Source: Diphasiastrum complanatum (taxonomy: Eukaryota > Streptophyta > Lycopodiopsida > Lycopodiales > Lycopodiaceae). From it: a DNA stretch of 64,000 nucleotides. The first letter of the stretch is position 1. Every line of letters starts with the position of its first letter. Location: positions 1 to 64,000 of the forward strand of contig MU832035.1 of the NCBI GenBank assembly GCA_029204225.1, in the 5' to 3' direction. Both the position numbers and the translations under genes were made by a program. Positions 1 through 12,205 of this stretch are shown here, one piece after another. The notes below the pieces were generated by a model. It searched no databases, had not been told where the DNA came from, and saw nothing but the letters and a program-made list of their open reading frames with translations.

Positions 1-981
1 TGTGAAGATGCAAACACGGGCTCATTCTGAAGGCCGCTCACCCCCTATCTCTGCCTGCAGGTTTGATTGAAACCTTACCAACGAATCTGAACGGCCTATC
101 TGCGACTTACCTCAAGTTTCTACCTGTGTGGAAAGATCCACCCAACGAACATGCCGTTGATCTCTATCTCTATCACCTACATGTGATCTTCCTGTGCAAG
201 GCCTCAAAACCCTGTCTTTCTCGCTGGCCCTCATTTCTAGCCGTGCTCCTCCTGCTTTGGCCAATTGGCTCTCTGCTGGTTGCTCGTTGTGGCCCGCTCC
301 CTACCTTCCTGATCGGGGCTGCTGTCTACAGCTATTTCTATTTGACCTGGTTACAATTAGCCTTTCTTGTGGCTCTTTAGCAATCCCTGCTCCAGCCTCT
401 TGTGGATAGCTCTTTGTGGCCTAGCCTACTGCCCTCTATGATCTGTGATGTCCACAACCCTGCCCGTGGATTTGCATCTGCCTTGCCTATGTGGAAGAGA
501 AAGAGGTCTGCCTATCCATCGTTACCGCTGGTTTGCGCCCTCTTGTCATTACATGACCCTGCGGCCATCCTTACTTCTGCCTACAGCTGTTGTGTGGGCT
601 ATGCCACGTTCTGGCTTATGTGCAACAAGGATAGGCTAATGGCCCTATCTATAGCCCATTCTCCAGTTTGTGTGCCTCCTGTCTGTGATCTAGTCCATCA
701 TCCTAATTGCCTTCCCTACCACGACTCGACTTGAGACCATTTCATAGCCTGTCTGCGAGTTAGACACTCCAGGTTGCTTTTGATCTGTGTGGTCTTGAAA
801 ATTCTAAAAGCCAGATTGGAATTAGTTTCAAACTCGTGTGCAGGTCAAGTACATTGAGTGTCTTTCATTTGGCCTATTTATGAGGAGATGAGAGTTGTTT
901 GAACTTGTTTAAGTCACATGCCTTCTACATGAGGCAATGTCCCTATGCCCTCTTCATTTGAAGTATGCTATTGAAAATCTG
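1..981. other. Unclassified leading segment, no recognised gene
   Basis: This stretch has two short + strand open frames, at 63-380 and 402-734. Both are rich in Leu, Pro, Ser and Cys. The first ends in a hydrophobic run. Neither shows a family motif, and overlapping frames are open as well, so they read as chance frames in pyrimidine-rich DNA. The segment ends exactly where similarity to the family-A copia LTR begins, so 981/982 is a rearrangement or truncation boundary. I see no RNA gene or repeat here. Confidence 0.5.
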
Positions 982-1423
982 ATCTTGTAAACTCCACATA
1001 GTGGAGGTATAAACGATCCTCTCTAGATCATAAGAAAGAAGAAGTCAATACAGATATCTGTAAGATACAGAGAGAGACGTAGCGAATAGAGTAAGAAAGT
1101 AAAGACACCATAGTTGTGCATGAAATTCTGCCAACGAACAGAACACAACGAAAGAGTAGAATGTCATTCCGCCAACGAGCGAGACACTGACGAATTCACT
1201 CTAGACTAAAACTGATAATTCAGTCACTCTATTTTCATGCATCTCGTCTTGTGTTGTGTGTCATGATTGCTAGAAAAGAATGTGTTCTATGATGCGTAGT
1301 CAAGTGCTTGGATTCCTATAAGAGCTTCCGCACAAAAGAAAATTAAAAGACAAAAAATTGTTCGCGATAAAGAAGACGAAGAGGACGAACACGAATCAGT
1401 CCCACACACGTGCTCCCGCGACA
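982..1423 (+). repeat. Truncated 5' LTR of family-A copia element
   Basis: From ATCTTGTAAACTCCA onward this segment matches 5822-6263, the 3' LTR of the same element. It ends in GCGACA directly before a tRNA primer-binding site, as a 5' LTR should. The first ~318 bp of the LTR, judged from the 3' copy, are missing. The copy therefore keeps the TATA box (TATAAA near 1008) but has lost almost all upstream U3 sequence. No target duplication can be checked on this side. Confidence 0.85.
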
Positions 1424-1435
1424 TGGTATCAGAGC
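1424..1435 (+). other. Primer-binding site, initiator-Met tRNA type
   Basis: TGGTATCAGAGC starts one base after the LTR's terminal CA. This is the usual minus-strand primer site of plant Ty1/copia elements, complementary to the 3' end of initiator methionine tRNA. It fixes the LTR boundary and the + orientation of the element. Confidence 0.9.
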
Positions 1436-1488
1436 CAACAGGTTGTCACTACTGATATCCCTGCAGTGATTCTTCCAGACAACATAAT

Positions 1489-4400
1489 ATGGCTACGACA
1501 ATCCAGACCAGAGTAGCAATCAGTCTCGATGGCACAAATTATAGAATCTGGAAATTCAAAATCAAAACACTCTTGAAGGGCGAAGGCATCTGGTCGGTGA
1601 CCGAGCTCTCATAGGTGCAGCCTCCAGAGGGAGACCCGAGGAGAGCTGAATGGATCAGAAAGGATCATTTTGTCCATAAATGAAGATCTACTCATGCATA
1701 TTGAAGACTACGAAAGCAGCCATGCAGCATGGGAAAGATTAAAGCAGAAGTATAAAGTGAGGACTACAACTTTAGTCATGCACCTTCACAATCAGCTGCA
1801 ATCAATGCGGTGGAATGGTAACCAGTTAGATCAGCATGTTGAGAAGATCAGAATGATCTTCGCTCAACTCGCTGCATCGGGACAGGAGCACCAGGTCCCA
1901 ACACTACAGCAGCTGATGTACTTCATGAAATCTCTACCAACGTCTTATCTGCCGCTAAGAATGCTCATATTGAGTCTACCAAATATGACATTCAACAAAG
2001 TAGTCAGTCTTGTCGCTGATGAGAGACTGATGAGAGACGAAGGAGAGAAAAGCAGTGATCAAGAGAAGGCTCTCTTCACGAAAGGAAAGAAGAAGAACAA
2101 AAACAAGCCAAGATTCGAGAAGACGAAGTCCTCGAATCAACAATCTTCTTTCTGTGATCACTGCCACAAACCATGCCATACAGCCAACAAATGCTGGTTC
2201 AATCCAACAATACCTTGCATGCACTGCAAGAAGAAAGGGCATTCTGCATACAACTGCAGATGTAACCCAAAAAAGAAAAAACAAAGCTGAAAAAGCAAAC
2301 GTTGTAAAATCTTCCACAGATGCAGAAAGAGGTGACGAAGCTTTCACGATACTCAATGAAGCTTTGACAAGCTACTCCGAACATGACTACGATGTGGTCA
2401 TTGATTCAAGAGCAACATCTCACATAACCTGCAACAAGAGGACCTTGATCAACTTTCGCGAACTCAAAAACGACAGAGCGGTGATTCTAGGTGATGGAAG
2501 CAGACATGATGTCAAGGGCATTGGCTCTCTACAACTACGAACACTGTCAGGCCAAGCAGAGCTGCCAAGAGCACTCTATGTACCCTCACTCAGAAAAGAT
2601 CTGCTATCTGTCTCCAAGATGGCAGATCTAGACATTCGAGTTTTGTTCGACGACAACACTTGCCGTATGATCGAGAAGACAACAAACAAGTTGCTGACGG
2701 TCGAATGCAAAGAAGGAAACCTCTACCAGGCCAAAATAATCAGCAACTCTGATAGCATATTAAATGCTTCAGAAAACGAAGATCAGCTCTGGCATAGGAG
2801 ATTGTATCATCTGAACATGCAGAGCCTGTACGACATGAGCACAAAGGACATTGTCACATGTCTCAAAATATCAAGGCTCAAGGCTGAGTTCTGCGAAGCT
2901 TGTCAAAAAGGCAAGCAACATCGGAGTCCATTCACACACGAAGGAAGAAGAGCCAAGGAAATTCTTGAGCTTGTCCACTCTGATGTGTGTGGACCGATGA
3001 GAATATACTTGCTCTCAGGTTCGAAATATTTTTTAACATTCATAGATGATTACAATCAAATGACCATGATCTACTACTTGAAGAAGAAATTCAAAGTATT
3101 TGATTTTTTCAAGAAGTTTGTGGCATTCGTAGAGCGACACACCTCAAAAAGGATACAGATCCTTAGATCTGACAATGGATGTGAATACAAAAGCACAAAA
3201 TTCTCAAGATTTTGCGAAGAACAAAGAATTGAACACCAGTTCACTCCTGCATACACACCAGAATACAACGGTGTGGCAGAAAGAAAAAATAGGACGCTAG
3301 TCAAAGGAGCTAGATGCATGATGGCACAGGCTCAATTGTCAGGCCAATTCTGGGCCGAAGCAATACCTACAGTTGTACACCTGCAGAACAGATCAACAAC
3401 GACAGCACTGGAGAACAAAACATCGTACGAGATGTGGACAAGTAGAAAGCCTGATCTGTCATACGCACAAGTGTTTGGATGTGCAGCATACAAGCACATT
3501 CCAAAGGAAAGAAGAAGCAAGCTCGACGATCGAACAAACAATCATGGACGGCTACTCGAACGGAACACATGTGTACAGACTCTACGATCCAACCACGAAG
3601 AAGGTTATTTCGAGCAGAGATGTGAAGTTTGACGAGTCCACATTTCCTGGACTGAAAGATGAAAGAGGCCATTAGATCTTCACACTGCTGCCTATTCAAG
3701 AGGGAGATCAAGGACAGTCATCAAATCAGAATGCAGGACCCCAGACTCCAGAGCAGCAGGAAACAGAGGATCGATCCCACGAATAAGAAATGTTCGAGCA
3801 GTGACAAAACAAACCTCAAAGGTCAACAAGACAAAGAAGACCTCCAGGCCGCTATTCTGACAATCTTCAATGGAGCGAAGACACACATTTCGAGTACTAC
3901 AGCTTCACAGAAGAGCTAGCAACATACTAAGAAGCTATCCAGAGTCCAGAAGGAGAATTCTGGAAATAGGCAATGTCAGAAGAGATTGAGTCGATGAGGC
4001 AAAACGAGACATGGACATTAGAGCCACTGCTAGAAAACAGAAAAATAGTCGACTACAAATGGGTGTACAAGAAGAAGCTGAAATCAGATGGCACCATTGG
4101 CCGCTACAAAGCAAGGCTTGTCGCGAAGGGCTACACGTAAAGATATGGTGTCGACTATTTTGACACATATTCGCCCATGGTCAAGATGACAAGCATAAGG
4201 CTGCTCCTTGCATATGCCACAAAGTACAATCTGGAAATTCACCAGATTGACGTGAAAACAGCCTTTCTCTATGGAGATCTAGAGGAAGAAATTTTCATGA
4301 AGCAACCTGAAGGCTATGAAGACCCCAACAATAGACAATATGTTTGTCGATTGCAGAGATGCACCTACGGTCTGAAATAGGCATCACGAGCCTAGTATAA

Positions 4401-5503
4401 AAAGCTTGATGGTCTTATGAAGTCCCTAGACTTCAATTCTACTCAACCAGACTATAATGTCTACATCAAAAGAGTAGGAAAGGATTTTGTGATACTGACC
4501 ATCTTTGTGGATGATTCGCTGATGATAGAAAATTCTTTGATGTTGATCAAAGACACAAAGAGTCAGATTTTTGAAAACTACGAAATCACAGACCTTGGAG
4601 AAACAACAAAATGCCTAGGGCTAGAGATCAGAAGAGATCGAACAAATGGTGAAATGCACTTGAGTCAGTCAAAATACGCCAGAAAAGTGTTGAAGTAGTA
4701 CCACATGATGGACTTTGAAGAGAAAGCCACACCAATGATAGCTGGAGCCAAGCTCACGAAACAAGATTGCCCAAAAACAGAAGAGAAAGAATAGAAGATG
4801 GCCGGTGTACCCTACCAGAACTTAATCGGTAGTCTGATGTACTTAACAGTTTGTACCAGACCCGATCTGGCCTTCTCTGTTTACGCATTGATCCAATTAT
4901 GTTCCAATCCTGGTCTAGCACATTGGAAAATGGCCACACGAATCCTACAGTATTTGAAGGGTACCCAGAATGTTGGATTAACCTACAGAGCTAGAAATGA
5001 AGAGAAAGGATTCGAGCTGCATCACTACAGTAATGCGAGCTAGGCGAGCTGCAAAGATGACAACAAGTCCATAACTGGAGGATGTATGATAGCGTGCGGA
5101 GCTGCAATCAGCTGGATATGAAAAAAGCAAACCTTGGTAGCTCAATCCTCTTGCGAAGCTGAGTATATCGCAGTCTTGAAAGTGGCGAATGAGGTAGTGT
5201 GGCTGCAAATGATGTTGGAGGCAATCGGGATACTACAAGAGGGACCAAGCACGATGATGATGGACTCTCAGAGTGCCATCTATATGTCCCAAGATCCTGT
5301 CTTCCATTCAAAGACAAAGCACATCCCTCTGAAGTACCGTCATATTCGAGATTTGATCTCGAAAGGAGAGCTCTAGGTCTAGTTCATAAGATCAGAAAGT
5401 ATGATTGCAGATCTCCTCACAAAACCGCTCGAGAAGCCACTCTTAAGCAAGCAAAGAGAGGCAATTGGATTGAACGAACAAAGCTGCAAGGTTCAAGAGG
5501 GAG
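1489..5503 (+). pseudogene. Ty1/copia gag-pol polyprotein, family A, decayed
   Basis: The frame starts at the ATG at 1489 and reads as copia gag. It has a TAG after about 40 codons and lacks ~20 bp present in the sister copy near 26450. Two CCHC zinc knuckles lie near 2152-2265 (CDHCHKPCHTANKC, CMHCKKKGHSAYNC). After a frame change near 2270 come protease (DSRATSH, with Arg replacing the usual Gly of DSGAT), the GAG-pre-integrase block (LWHRRLYHLN) and an integrase core with HSD, RSDNG and the ER of its third acidic residue. A frameshift near 3530 follows. RT (FVDDSLMI in place of YVDD) and RNase H (DPVFHSKTKHI) cover about 3935-5480. Stops include TAG at 4378, 4696, 4792 and 5041, and TGA near 5119. 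The order PR-IN-RT-RH makes it copia. It cannot make a working polyprotein. Confidence 0.93.
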
Positions 5504-6263
5504 TGTCAGAAATGGTTAACTCCTACAACTTTGTCGCAACATGAACAAGACACGAAGGTCGAATAATTCGCGACAGTCAACGTGTCTTTGACTCGAAGCA
5601 CAAACGATTCGCGAATCAATCGGAATTGCAAACACACCTCCAGGACCGCAAACCACAAAAAGGGACGCGAAACAAAAACTACGAAAAGAACGAAGAAAAA
5701 TCTTTCGCGCTGCCAGCTGGCAGCTCAACAGGCTTCACACCCAGCTGAAACGAGTAGCAACAACGGAGACTAACTAACTAGTTGATTAGCGTTAACTAGT
5801 CATGTAATTCGACATTTAGCTATCTTGTAAACTCCATGTAGTGGAGGTATAAATGATCATCTCTGAATCATAAGAAAGAAGAAGTAAATACAGATATCTG
5901 TAAGAGACAGAGAGAGACATAGCGAATAGAGTAAGAAAGTAAAGACACCATAGTTGTGTATAAAAGTCTGCCAACGAGCAGAACACATCGAAAGAGTAGA
6001 ATGTCATTCCGCCAACGAGCGAGACACTGACGAATTCACTCTAAACTAAAACTGATAATTCAGTCACTCTATTTTCGTGCATCTCATCTTGTGCTATGTG
6101 TCATGATTGCTAGAAAAGAATGTGTCATGTGATGCGTAGTCGAGTGTTTGGGTTCCTGTAAGGGCTTCTGCATAAAAGAAAATTAAAAGACAGAAAATTG
6201 TTTGCGATAAAGTAGACGAAGAGGATGAACACAAATCAGTCCCACACACGCGCTCCCACGACA
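5504..6263 (+). repeat. 3' LTR of family-A copia element
   Basis: The LTR begins TGTCAGAAATGG after a purine-rich tract (CAAGAGGGAG, ending at 5503) and ends CCCACGACA. It is 760 bp with TG..CA ends. A TATA box (TATAAA, about 5848) lies in the middle. It shares its start and many blocks with the 737- and 744-bp LTRs at 25474 and 28556, so all belong to one family. The next bases (CAAGC) are the candidate target duplication, but the left end of the element is missing, so this cannot be confirmed. Confidence 0.9.
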
Positions 6264-6453
6264 CAAGCTATTGCACTCACTATTGATATTAATCAGAGTG
6301 TAATTTTTGTCTCACTATTGTGTCGTTCATTTGCGCATTCTGTATGAATTCATCTACTTGAATAATTCTACTGCTAGCTATTGTGTTTCCATTCCTACAC
6401 GCTCAATCCTCGAGCTTCCACTACCGCTCACACCCACATTTGATTTTATGACA
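6264..6453 (+). repeat. 3' end of a second copia LTR, interrupted
   Basis: About 190 bp end in TTTTATGACA directly before another TGGTATCAGAGC primer site at 6454-6465. The start of this LTR is missing because the family-A element ends at 6263. The simplest reading is that the family-A element inserted into, or recombined within, this older LTR. It does not resemble the LTR-like sequence at 8029. Confidence 0.7.
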
Positions 6454-6594
6454 TGGTATCAGAGCTGACATTTCAGTAATCTTTATTTCTACTGCAGATT
6501 ATCAATCTTATTCTATCAAGACGTCTTTCTAGCAAATGCGCAGCCAATAGTATTTCGACAGTCGTTGTTTCTACCAACTATCTCGTTCAGCCAG

Positions 6595-8028
6595 AATGGA
6601 TCCATTATCTAGTTCATCTCTCATTAACAAACTCGATGAACATAACTACCATCTCTAAAAATTCAAGATGAAGGTTATACTTCTAGCCAAAGAACTGTGA
6701 GACATCGTTGATGGCACAGAGTTCAAACTAGAAGGTGATGCAATCGCCATCACCAAGTGGAGACTGAGAGATGGCAAAGCATTTGCCATGATCACCCTCA
6801 ACATCAAGGACACTCAGATCAGTCACATATGTGCTTCTCAGACGGCTAAGGATGCTTGGGACATCCTAGCAACTCTCTACCAAGTCTACTTGAAACCTAC
6901 AAAAAATTGGATAGTGACAATTTGTACCCAGGAGCACCTCACTCTATCAAGAGTATTTTCACTGCTCCTACAAGAGGAGATCAGAAGATCAGCATCCTCC
7001 TCAGGCTAAGGATCGGATCCACAAGCTCTGTATTCAAAAAATCAAAAGTTTAGATCCAAGAGATCTACAAAGCCAGGCTCTATTGACAAGAAGAGCAACA
7101 TGCAATCTAGACCAAATAATGGTTCAAGATCGAATTCAAGCTCTTCATCATTCCAACCAGCGCAGAAACATTTCTGTAGATACTATAAGAGGACTGGCCA
7201 CAAAATCAACGACTGCCAAACTTTGAAGTACAACAACGAAAAGAAGAAGCAGTTCCAACAACAACCACATAGTGCTAGAGCCAGTCACTCAAATCAGCAC
7301 AATCAGAAGAAGATGAAGCAACTTTCATGACCAAAGTCAGAGAACAACAGGATATCGATTCTTGGTATCTAGACTCCGGAGCAACTTAACACATGACTCA
7401 CCATCATGATTGGTTTAAAGGCTATAAGTCATTCATCCACTCTCGAGTTGTGCAACTTAGAGACAACTCATCGCATTCAATCGAAGGTGAAGGGACATTT
7501 AGATTGGAGGTGAAGTCAAGTTGATGTCCAACATTTTCCGCGTTTCAAATCTGACCAAGAATCTGCTCTCAGTTTAGTAGAATCATTGATTCAGATTGGA
7601 GGGTCGAATTCCATACAGAAGGCTGCACAATTCTTGACAAATCTCGAAAGGTTCTAGCCTACGAAAGAAGAAGCGGCTATCTGTACAAACTCGGCCATTG
7701 CTATTCTTCTAATAGTCAAGCTCTTCACACAGCCACTTCTGAATCAACTGATATGTTGTGGCATTTTAGACTTGGCCACCTTAACTACAACAGTATTTAG
7801 CAAATGTCAGTTCAGAGTCTAGTATAAGACCTGCCTTCAGTCAGCAAGCCAGCTTCTCCATGCAAAAGCTGTATTATCAACAAGCATGCTAGAAGTCCCT
7901 TCAATTCAGACTCAGTTCACACATCCAAGGGCTTGCTTGACCTTGTAATGGCATTTGATAATCATTCTAAGTTTGGCAATATGCTCAACTTAATACCTCA
8001 ATTTTTGGTAGTTCACATTAAGGGAAAG
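6595..8028 (+). pseudogene. Copia gag-protease remnant with internal deletion
   Basis: From the ATG at 6595 the frame reads as copia gag (LINKLDEHNY, then LNIKDTQISH, AWDILATLYQ) with stops within the first 45 codons. The single zinc knuckle near 7170-7215 is damaged: its second Cys reads Tyr (FCRYYKRTGH). Protease (SWYLDSGAT, with a stop in place of the next residue) lies near 7360 and the GAG-pre-integrase block (WHFRLGHLNYNS) near 7760. After about 7948 integrase, RT and RNase H are missing. A short tail leads to a polypurine stretch (AAGGGAAAG) and a new LTR start at 8029. It is a deletion derivative related to the gags at 35546, 62119 and 63674. Confidence 0.8.
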
Positions 8029-8700
8029 TGTTAGATTTCATTCTTGAAATCATTTATAACTTTGGAACTATTTCATGTATAGTCTTTAGTTTTACTCACA
8101 ATATCAAGACAGTCAACCAAAATTCGAATCAACCAAAAGTTGTTGTACTATCGAGGGTGCAGTCCCACGTGGCACCTACCACATGGATAATGGCACATTT
8201 CCTTAGGGTTGTGCCATCAAAAACATATAAATAGGTCAATCAGGTCAGATTAGTTTAAGTTCTTCAAACTTCAAAAGTTGAAGTTATTTTTTTCTTCTCC
8301 TCTTTGTTTCACCATATATTTAGATTGATTAGTAATAAACTATCGCAATCACAGCTTGTGTAAAAGTAAAATTTATAGTAGAATAAGATGTGCTATTATC
8401 ATAATGCAATCAAAGTAGATAGCGAAAGCATCAAGCAACTATAATTCGTTATCTTCAATACATACTACTTGAATTACTACTTGTATCTTGCTCTACTAAT
8501 TTTGTTATTCTTGCTTATTATGATCTAAGTTTTCTGAATTTAAATACTAGCATGACGATCCAATCGTCATTCATTTTTCACACTTGTGAATGATAGTATA
8601 GTTGTACTTATCATAGTAGTGAATCGATTTTGTTATAATCACATTAACCATCACTACTACTATCGACTATTCAATCAACAATTCATTGTCGAATAGTTAT
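8029..8700 (+). repeat. Probable 3' LTR of the internally deleted copia element
   Basis: TGTTAGATTTCATTC follows a purine tract, as a copia 3' LTR would. A TATA-like TATAAATAGG lies at about 8224, followed by pyrimidine-rich sequence, which is LTR-like. I could not fix the right end. The sequence does not match the LTR remnant at 6264-6453, so the two may not belong to one element. Confidence 0.45.
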
Positions 8701-8774
8701 TCGACTATTGCATAACTCGTTTTCCAACATGTATAGTATTCTATTGTTATTTAGTAACTTTTGTTGTGTCATCT

Positions 8775-9062
8775 TTCAGAGATTGAGGTGCTTGAGCTAT
8801 GTTGATTGTGATTATGATCAGTATATTGCACTAGATGTTCAGAAAGTTAACTATGGCAGTGTGATTGCCATCCTTGAAGGTGGTATTTGCGTCCTCCTTC
8901 GATGACCTGATTAGTTTGAATCTTTTGCATCTAGTTGCTGCAATGTTATCAGTGCTTGTGTCTCCTAAGTGGTGTTGGAGACGACACACCACACCTATGG
9001 TGGAGGCTGAGGTACGTCTGATAGTGGAGGAAGCGATGGCACTGGAAGAAAAGTTTGGATGT
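8775..9062 (+). pseudogene. Possible copia RNase H scrap
   Basis: Two short stretches look like the copia RNase H pattern. One near 8795 (LSYVDCDYDQ, later GSVIAILEGGIC) resembles the GYVDxDYAGD..GGxxSW block. One near 8998 (MVEAEVRLIVEEAM) resembles TTEAEYVAxTEAxKE. The intervening sequence is shifted and mutated. This rests on pattern only and could be chance; a profile search against RVT_2/RNase H would decide it. Confidence 0.3.
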
Positions 9063-9075
9063 CCAGAATGTCAAA

Positions 9076-9731
9076 TGTTCTGGTACCACTGATGATAGTT
9101 CTAATAAACCCAGATGTGAGTTCAATTCTATCTGATGGTCTACTACCTTCTATGACAGATCTACAATCCTCCAGAACATGGAAAGACACTACTGATCTAC
9201 TTTAGAGTTTGTTTGTGCATTTAACAAGATGAAAGCAGTATGCAAAATAAGGATAAAGATAGCTGCTTACAAACAATATCAATCTGATAATAAGGCATTC
9301 AATAACATTTAAAATAAGAAAATCATTTGTATAATATCTACTGTATTAATAGTGAATTTCTTGAGTGCTGTTGTGACAAATTCACAGTGCATCGGTGTGA
9401 GAGACACTATCTCTCTCACGAACCCTAATAGTATACAGATTGTCCATGGAGGGTGACATCCTTCTTGTACTTTGAAGTGTGAAGATCCACCACCTTTCGA
9501 TCTTTGTGTCTTCTTCGTCTTTCTCCTCGCCATTGAGTTTTTATGGGTCCACGAACATTTCATCTTTGTGTTCGGGTATCCTTCAGTCAACGAACATTTG
9601 ACCGTCTTCCTCAGGTCTTCACTCCTTGAAGATTTGGTCTTTGCTTCCAAGCAACTCCCTTGCGTTTTTGCAGACTTGAGTGCTAAAGCTAGCAAAGCTT
9701 TGTGGCAGAAACAAATTGTTTTTCAGGCACA
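9076..9731 (-). repeat. Solo LTR with primer site, minus-oriented (family B)
   Basis: Read on the - strand this begins TGTGCCTGAAAAAC and ends ATCATCA just before a degenerate TGGTACCAGAAC primer site (9077-9088). It resembles the better preserved - strand LTR at 15072-15836 in several blocks: the shared CTAGCAAAGCTTTG near the start, and a GTGCAT..TGAGAGA..TCTCTCAC block in the middle. Both carry the primer site on their left side, so both are 5' LTRs of separate - strand elements and not the two ends of one element. Open frames across it on either strand are not genes. Confidence 0.6.
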
Positions 9732-9922
9732 TGTAGAGGTGGTGGTGCTAGTGGTAGGCCTTCTCTTCCTTGTTGGGACATTGTATGTGCCCTCTTTTGG
9801 TGGTCTAGCCATGGAGTCAGTGTGTTATTTGGCCATGTTGTAGGTTTGACCACTAAACAATGTCTTCTTTGGACTTCCCACTACTACTCCAAGTATAAAG
9901 ACCTATTATGGTTACCCAAGTT

Positions 9923-11078
9923 GGCCTTTAAAATGACCATCTAGGGAGCAACCTCCAGGTTTTGTGAAAGAAGGTGAGGAAATCAAAAGTTTGTCTTTTG
10001 TTCAAAAGTCTCTATGGACTGGAACAAGCACCAAGGTCTTGGTATGCAAGGCTCAACTCCTATCTCATATCACTCGGATTTTGTCTAAGTGAATATGACC
10101 CTTCTCTGTATTATAAGTTTGTAGATAACTTTGTAATTATACTTCTCATCTATGTAGAAGAAACTAAGCATGCACTTGGTACTGAGTTTAAGATGCAGGA
10201 CTTAGGAGTTCTTTGCTATATTATTGGCCTTGAAATAGATTTTTGAAAAGGTCATGCATTTATAAGCCAAAGTAGATATGCACTTTCCATGCTCAAGAAA
10301 TTCTAGATGGAAAATTGTAAAAGCATAGATACACCTATGGAGCACACTACTGTAAAAGTTCCTATGAAAGATGATGAAAAATCCTTTGAGGACAGCACTC
10401 TTTATATGAGTCTTATTGGCTCACTTATTTGGTTAATAGTGACTAGGCTTGATCTAAACTTTTGTGTTCATAAGCTAAGTCAACACATGCATGATCCAAA
10501 GTTATATCATTGGAAGTTGGCTAAAAGAATCTTGAGGTATATATCTTCTACCTTAGATTACGGATTATTCTACAAGGAAGAAGATCTTACTTTGATTGCT
10601 TTTTCAGATTCAGATTTTGCAGGAGACAGGTTGGATAGAAAATCCACAAGTGCTTACACTATATTTCTTGGAGAGAACTTGGTTTCTTGTCTATCAAAGA
10701 AGCATGCAACTATTTTCTTATCATCTTTGTAAAGCTGAGTACAAATCTCTTACAACCACAACAAAGGAGGTTTTATGGATCAAAAGGCTACTTTTGGAGC
10801 TAAAGTGTTATGCATATGATCTTCCAATTATCAAGAATGACAACATTTCTGCTCAAGCTCTTGCAAATAACCCAGTTTTCCATGCAAGGAGCAAACACAT
10901 TGAAGTAGATCATCATTTTGTAAGAGAAAAAGTCATTGGGAGAGAGATCTCACTGGAGCATGTTGATTCTACAAATTGTGTTGCAGATCTTCTCACCAAG
11001 CCACTACTCAAGAATGTATTTATCAAGATGAGGTCTAATTTTGGCCTAATTTTGAAGTCTATGATGATAGGAACATAA
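9923..11078 (+). pseudogene. Copia RT / RNase H fragment
   Basis: A 5'-truncated copia pol starts in RT (EQPPGFVKEG near 9935, then SLYGLEQAPRSWYARL). The catalytic YVDD box reads YVEE near 10155. RNase H follows (GSLIWLIVTRLDL, FSDSDFAGDRLDRKSTSAY, NNPVFHARSKHIEVDHHFVR, LLTKPL). Frames change near 9970, 10250 and 10730. Integrase and everything upstream are absent, and the left edge abuts unrelated sequence near 9900. The tail ends at 11078, just before a polypurine tract and LTR start, so the 3' end is in its original place. Confidence 0.9.
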
Positions 11079-11092
11079 ATTTTAAGGAGGAG

Positions 11093-11400
11093 TGTGAATA
11101 TTATTATAATATTATCTTCCTATCTCGAGATACACCAAACGACTGTAATGCACTAGAGAGTCTATCTGATCAGAGAGTAATTCATGTAATGCATTAGAGA
11201 TTGCTAGTAGACTCAGAATCACTCACACTCAACAGTGCGGAGAACAGAGATAAGAGAGAATAAACCTCAACACTCTATTCACTTCTTCAACCTCTTACAA
11301 ATACATAAACTCTTTCTCTCTCGATGATTGAGACTGAAGCGTGTGATCAATATATGTTCTACGATGCGAACAAATACACCTCTAAACCTACAGGTGCATT
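11093..11400 (+). repeat. 3' LTR start of the RT fragment's element
   Basis: TGTGAATATTATTATAATAT follows TTTTAAGGAGGAG, a polypurine tract 15 bp after the RNase H stop, so 11093 is the LTR start. The right end is not clear. Sequence to about 11400 contains short direct repeats such as TAATGCA(C/T)TAGAGA, typical of LTR U3 and R regions. Confidence 0.6.
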
Positions 11401-12205
11401 GCTCCCATGAAAAGGTCTAGTTAACAATTAGGTTGAGTATATGCTCAATTATACCATAAGAGGTATTTTTAACTAAGAGTTAAAATTGCTCTAGTTTAAC
11501 ATGTCGATTCATATTTAGTCGTTTTGCGTAGATGACCTAGTAAAGGCTATCCAAGGCAATGTTTCCCTTCTAAAGGTCTTGCCCTTAAATACAAGGCAAG
11601 TCTATTAGGAGATATATTCTCGAAAAATGACTTAGGCCTCTTCATGGTTTATATTTATCCAGCTCATATCTTCATTATCGAGTATATCATGCCATATTTA
11701 GGTTGATATTCAATATTTAACAATTTCGTGGCATCACATATCCCCTTCCTCAAATGTGAAACGTCCTCGTGAACATATAATCTTTATTTCGAGGATCATT
11801 CGCGAAACATTCTGTTCTTCAGATATTCATTAAGGTGAAAAGATATTTCTTCATATGTTTCTTTGTTTAGATATTTCTTCTGCTTTAGAGACATATGACT
11901 TTGCTGCTTCTTGAATTGAATAGGTTGATTGGAGTTGATCGTTGAATTATTGATGAGAACAAGAATCAAACTTCAAAGATTCAGCATTCAGCATCACATA
12001 GAAACATCACCATTACATAGGCAAGAATGAATATTCATGATGGATTCAATTCTTCATGTAATTATTGGGCTAACTCCAAATTTTGTTGAGCCTCATACAA
12101 CATCAAGGTTTCCTTTGATTGCGTATAACGGCCAACTGGTAGGTTGCCGAATTCTTCAAGCTTAACCGGGAGCAATGTTCCATCAAACAGCTCCTCAGTT
12201 AACTT
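11401..12205. other. AT-rich spacer, nothing recognised
   Basis: No frame of coding character and no RNA gene is visible. A block near 11740 (CATATCCCCTTCCTCAAA) resembles pyrimidine tracts next to LTR element ends in plants, but I found no matching partner. It may hold the undefined end of the 11093 LTR and the 3' part of the - strand element that follows. Confidence 0.4.

Noticed and set aside
63-734. Two open frames of 105 and 110 codons at the left edge
   Set aside because: Overlapping alternative frames are also open, the composition follows the pyrimidine-rich DNA, and no motif, splice pattern or start context supports a gene.
9309-9843. Frames of 128 (-) and 123 (+) codons
   Set aside because: They overlap the minus-oriented family-B LTR and have no protein-family signal.
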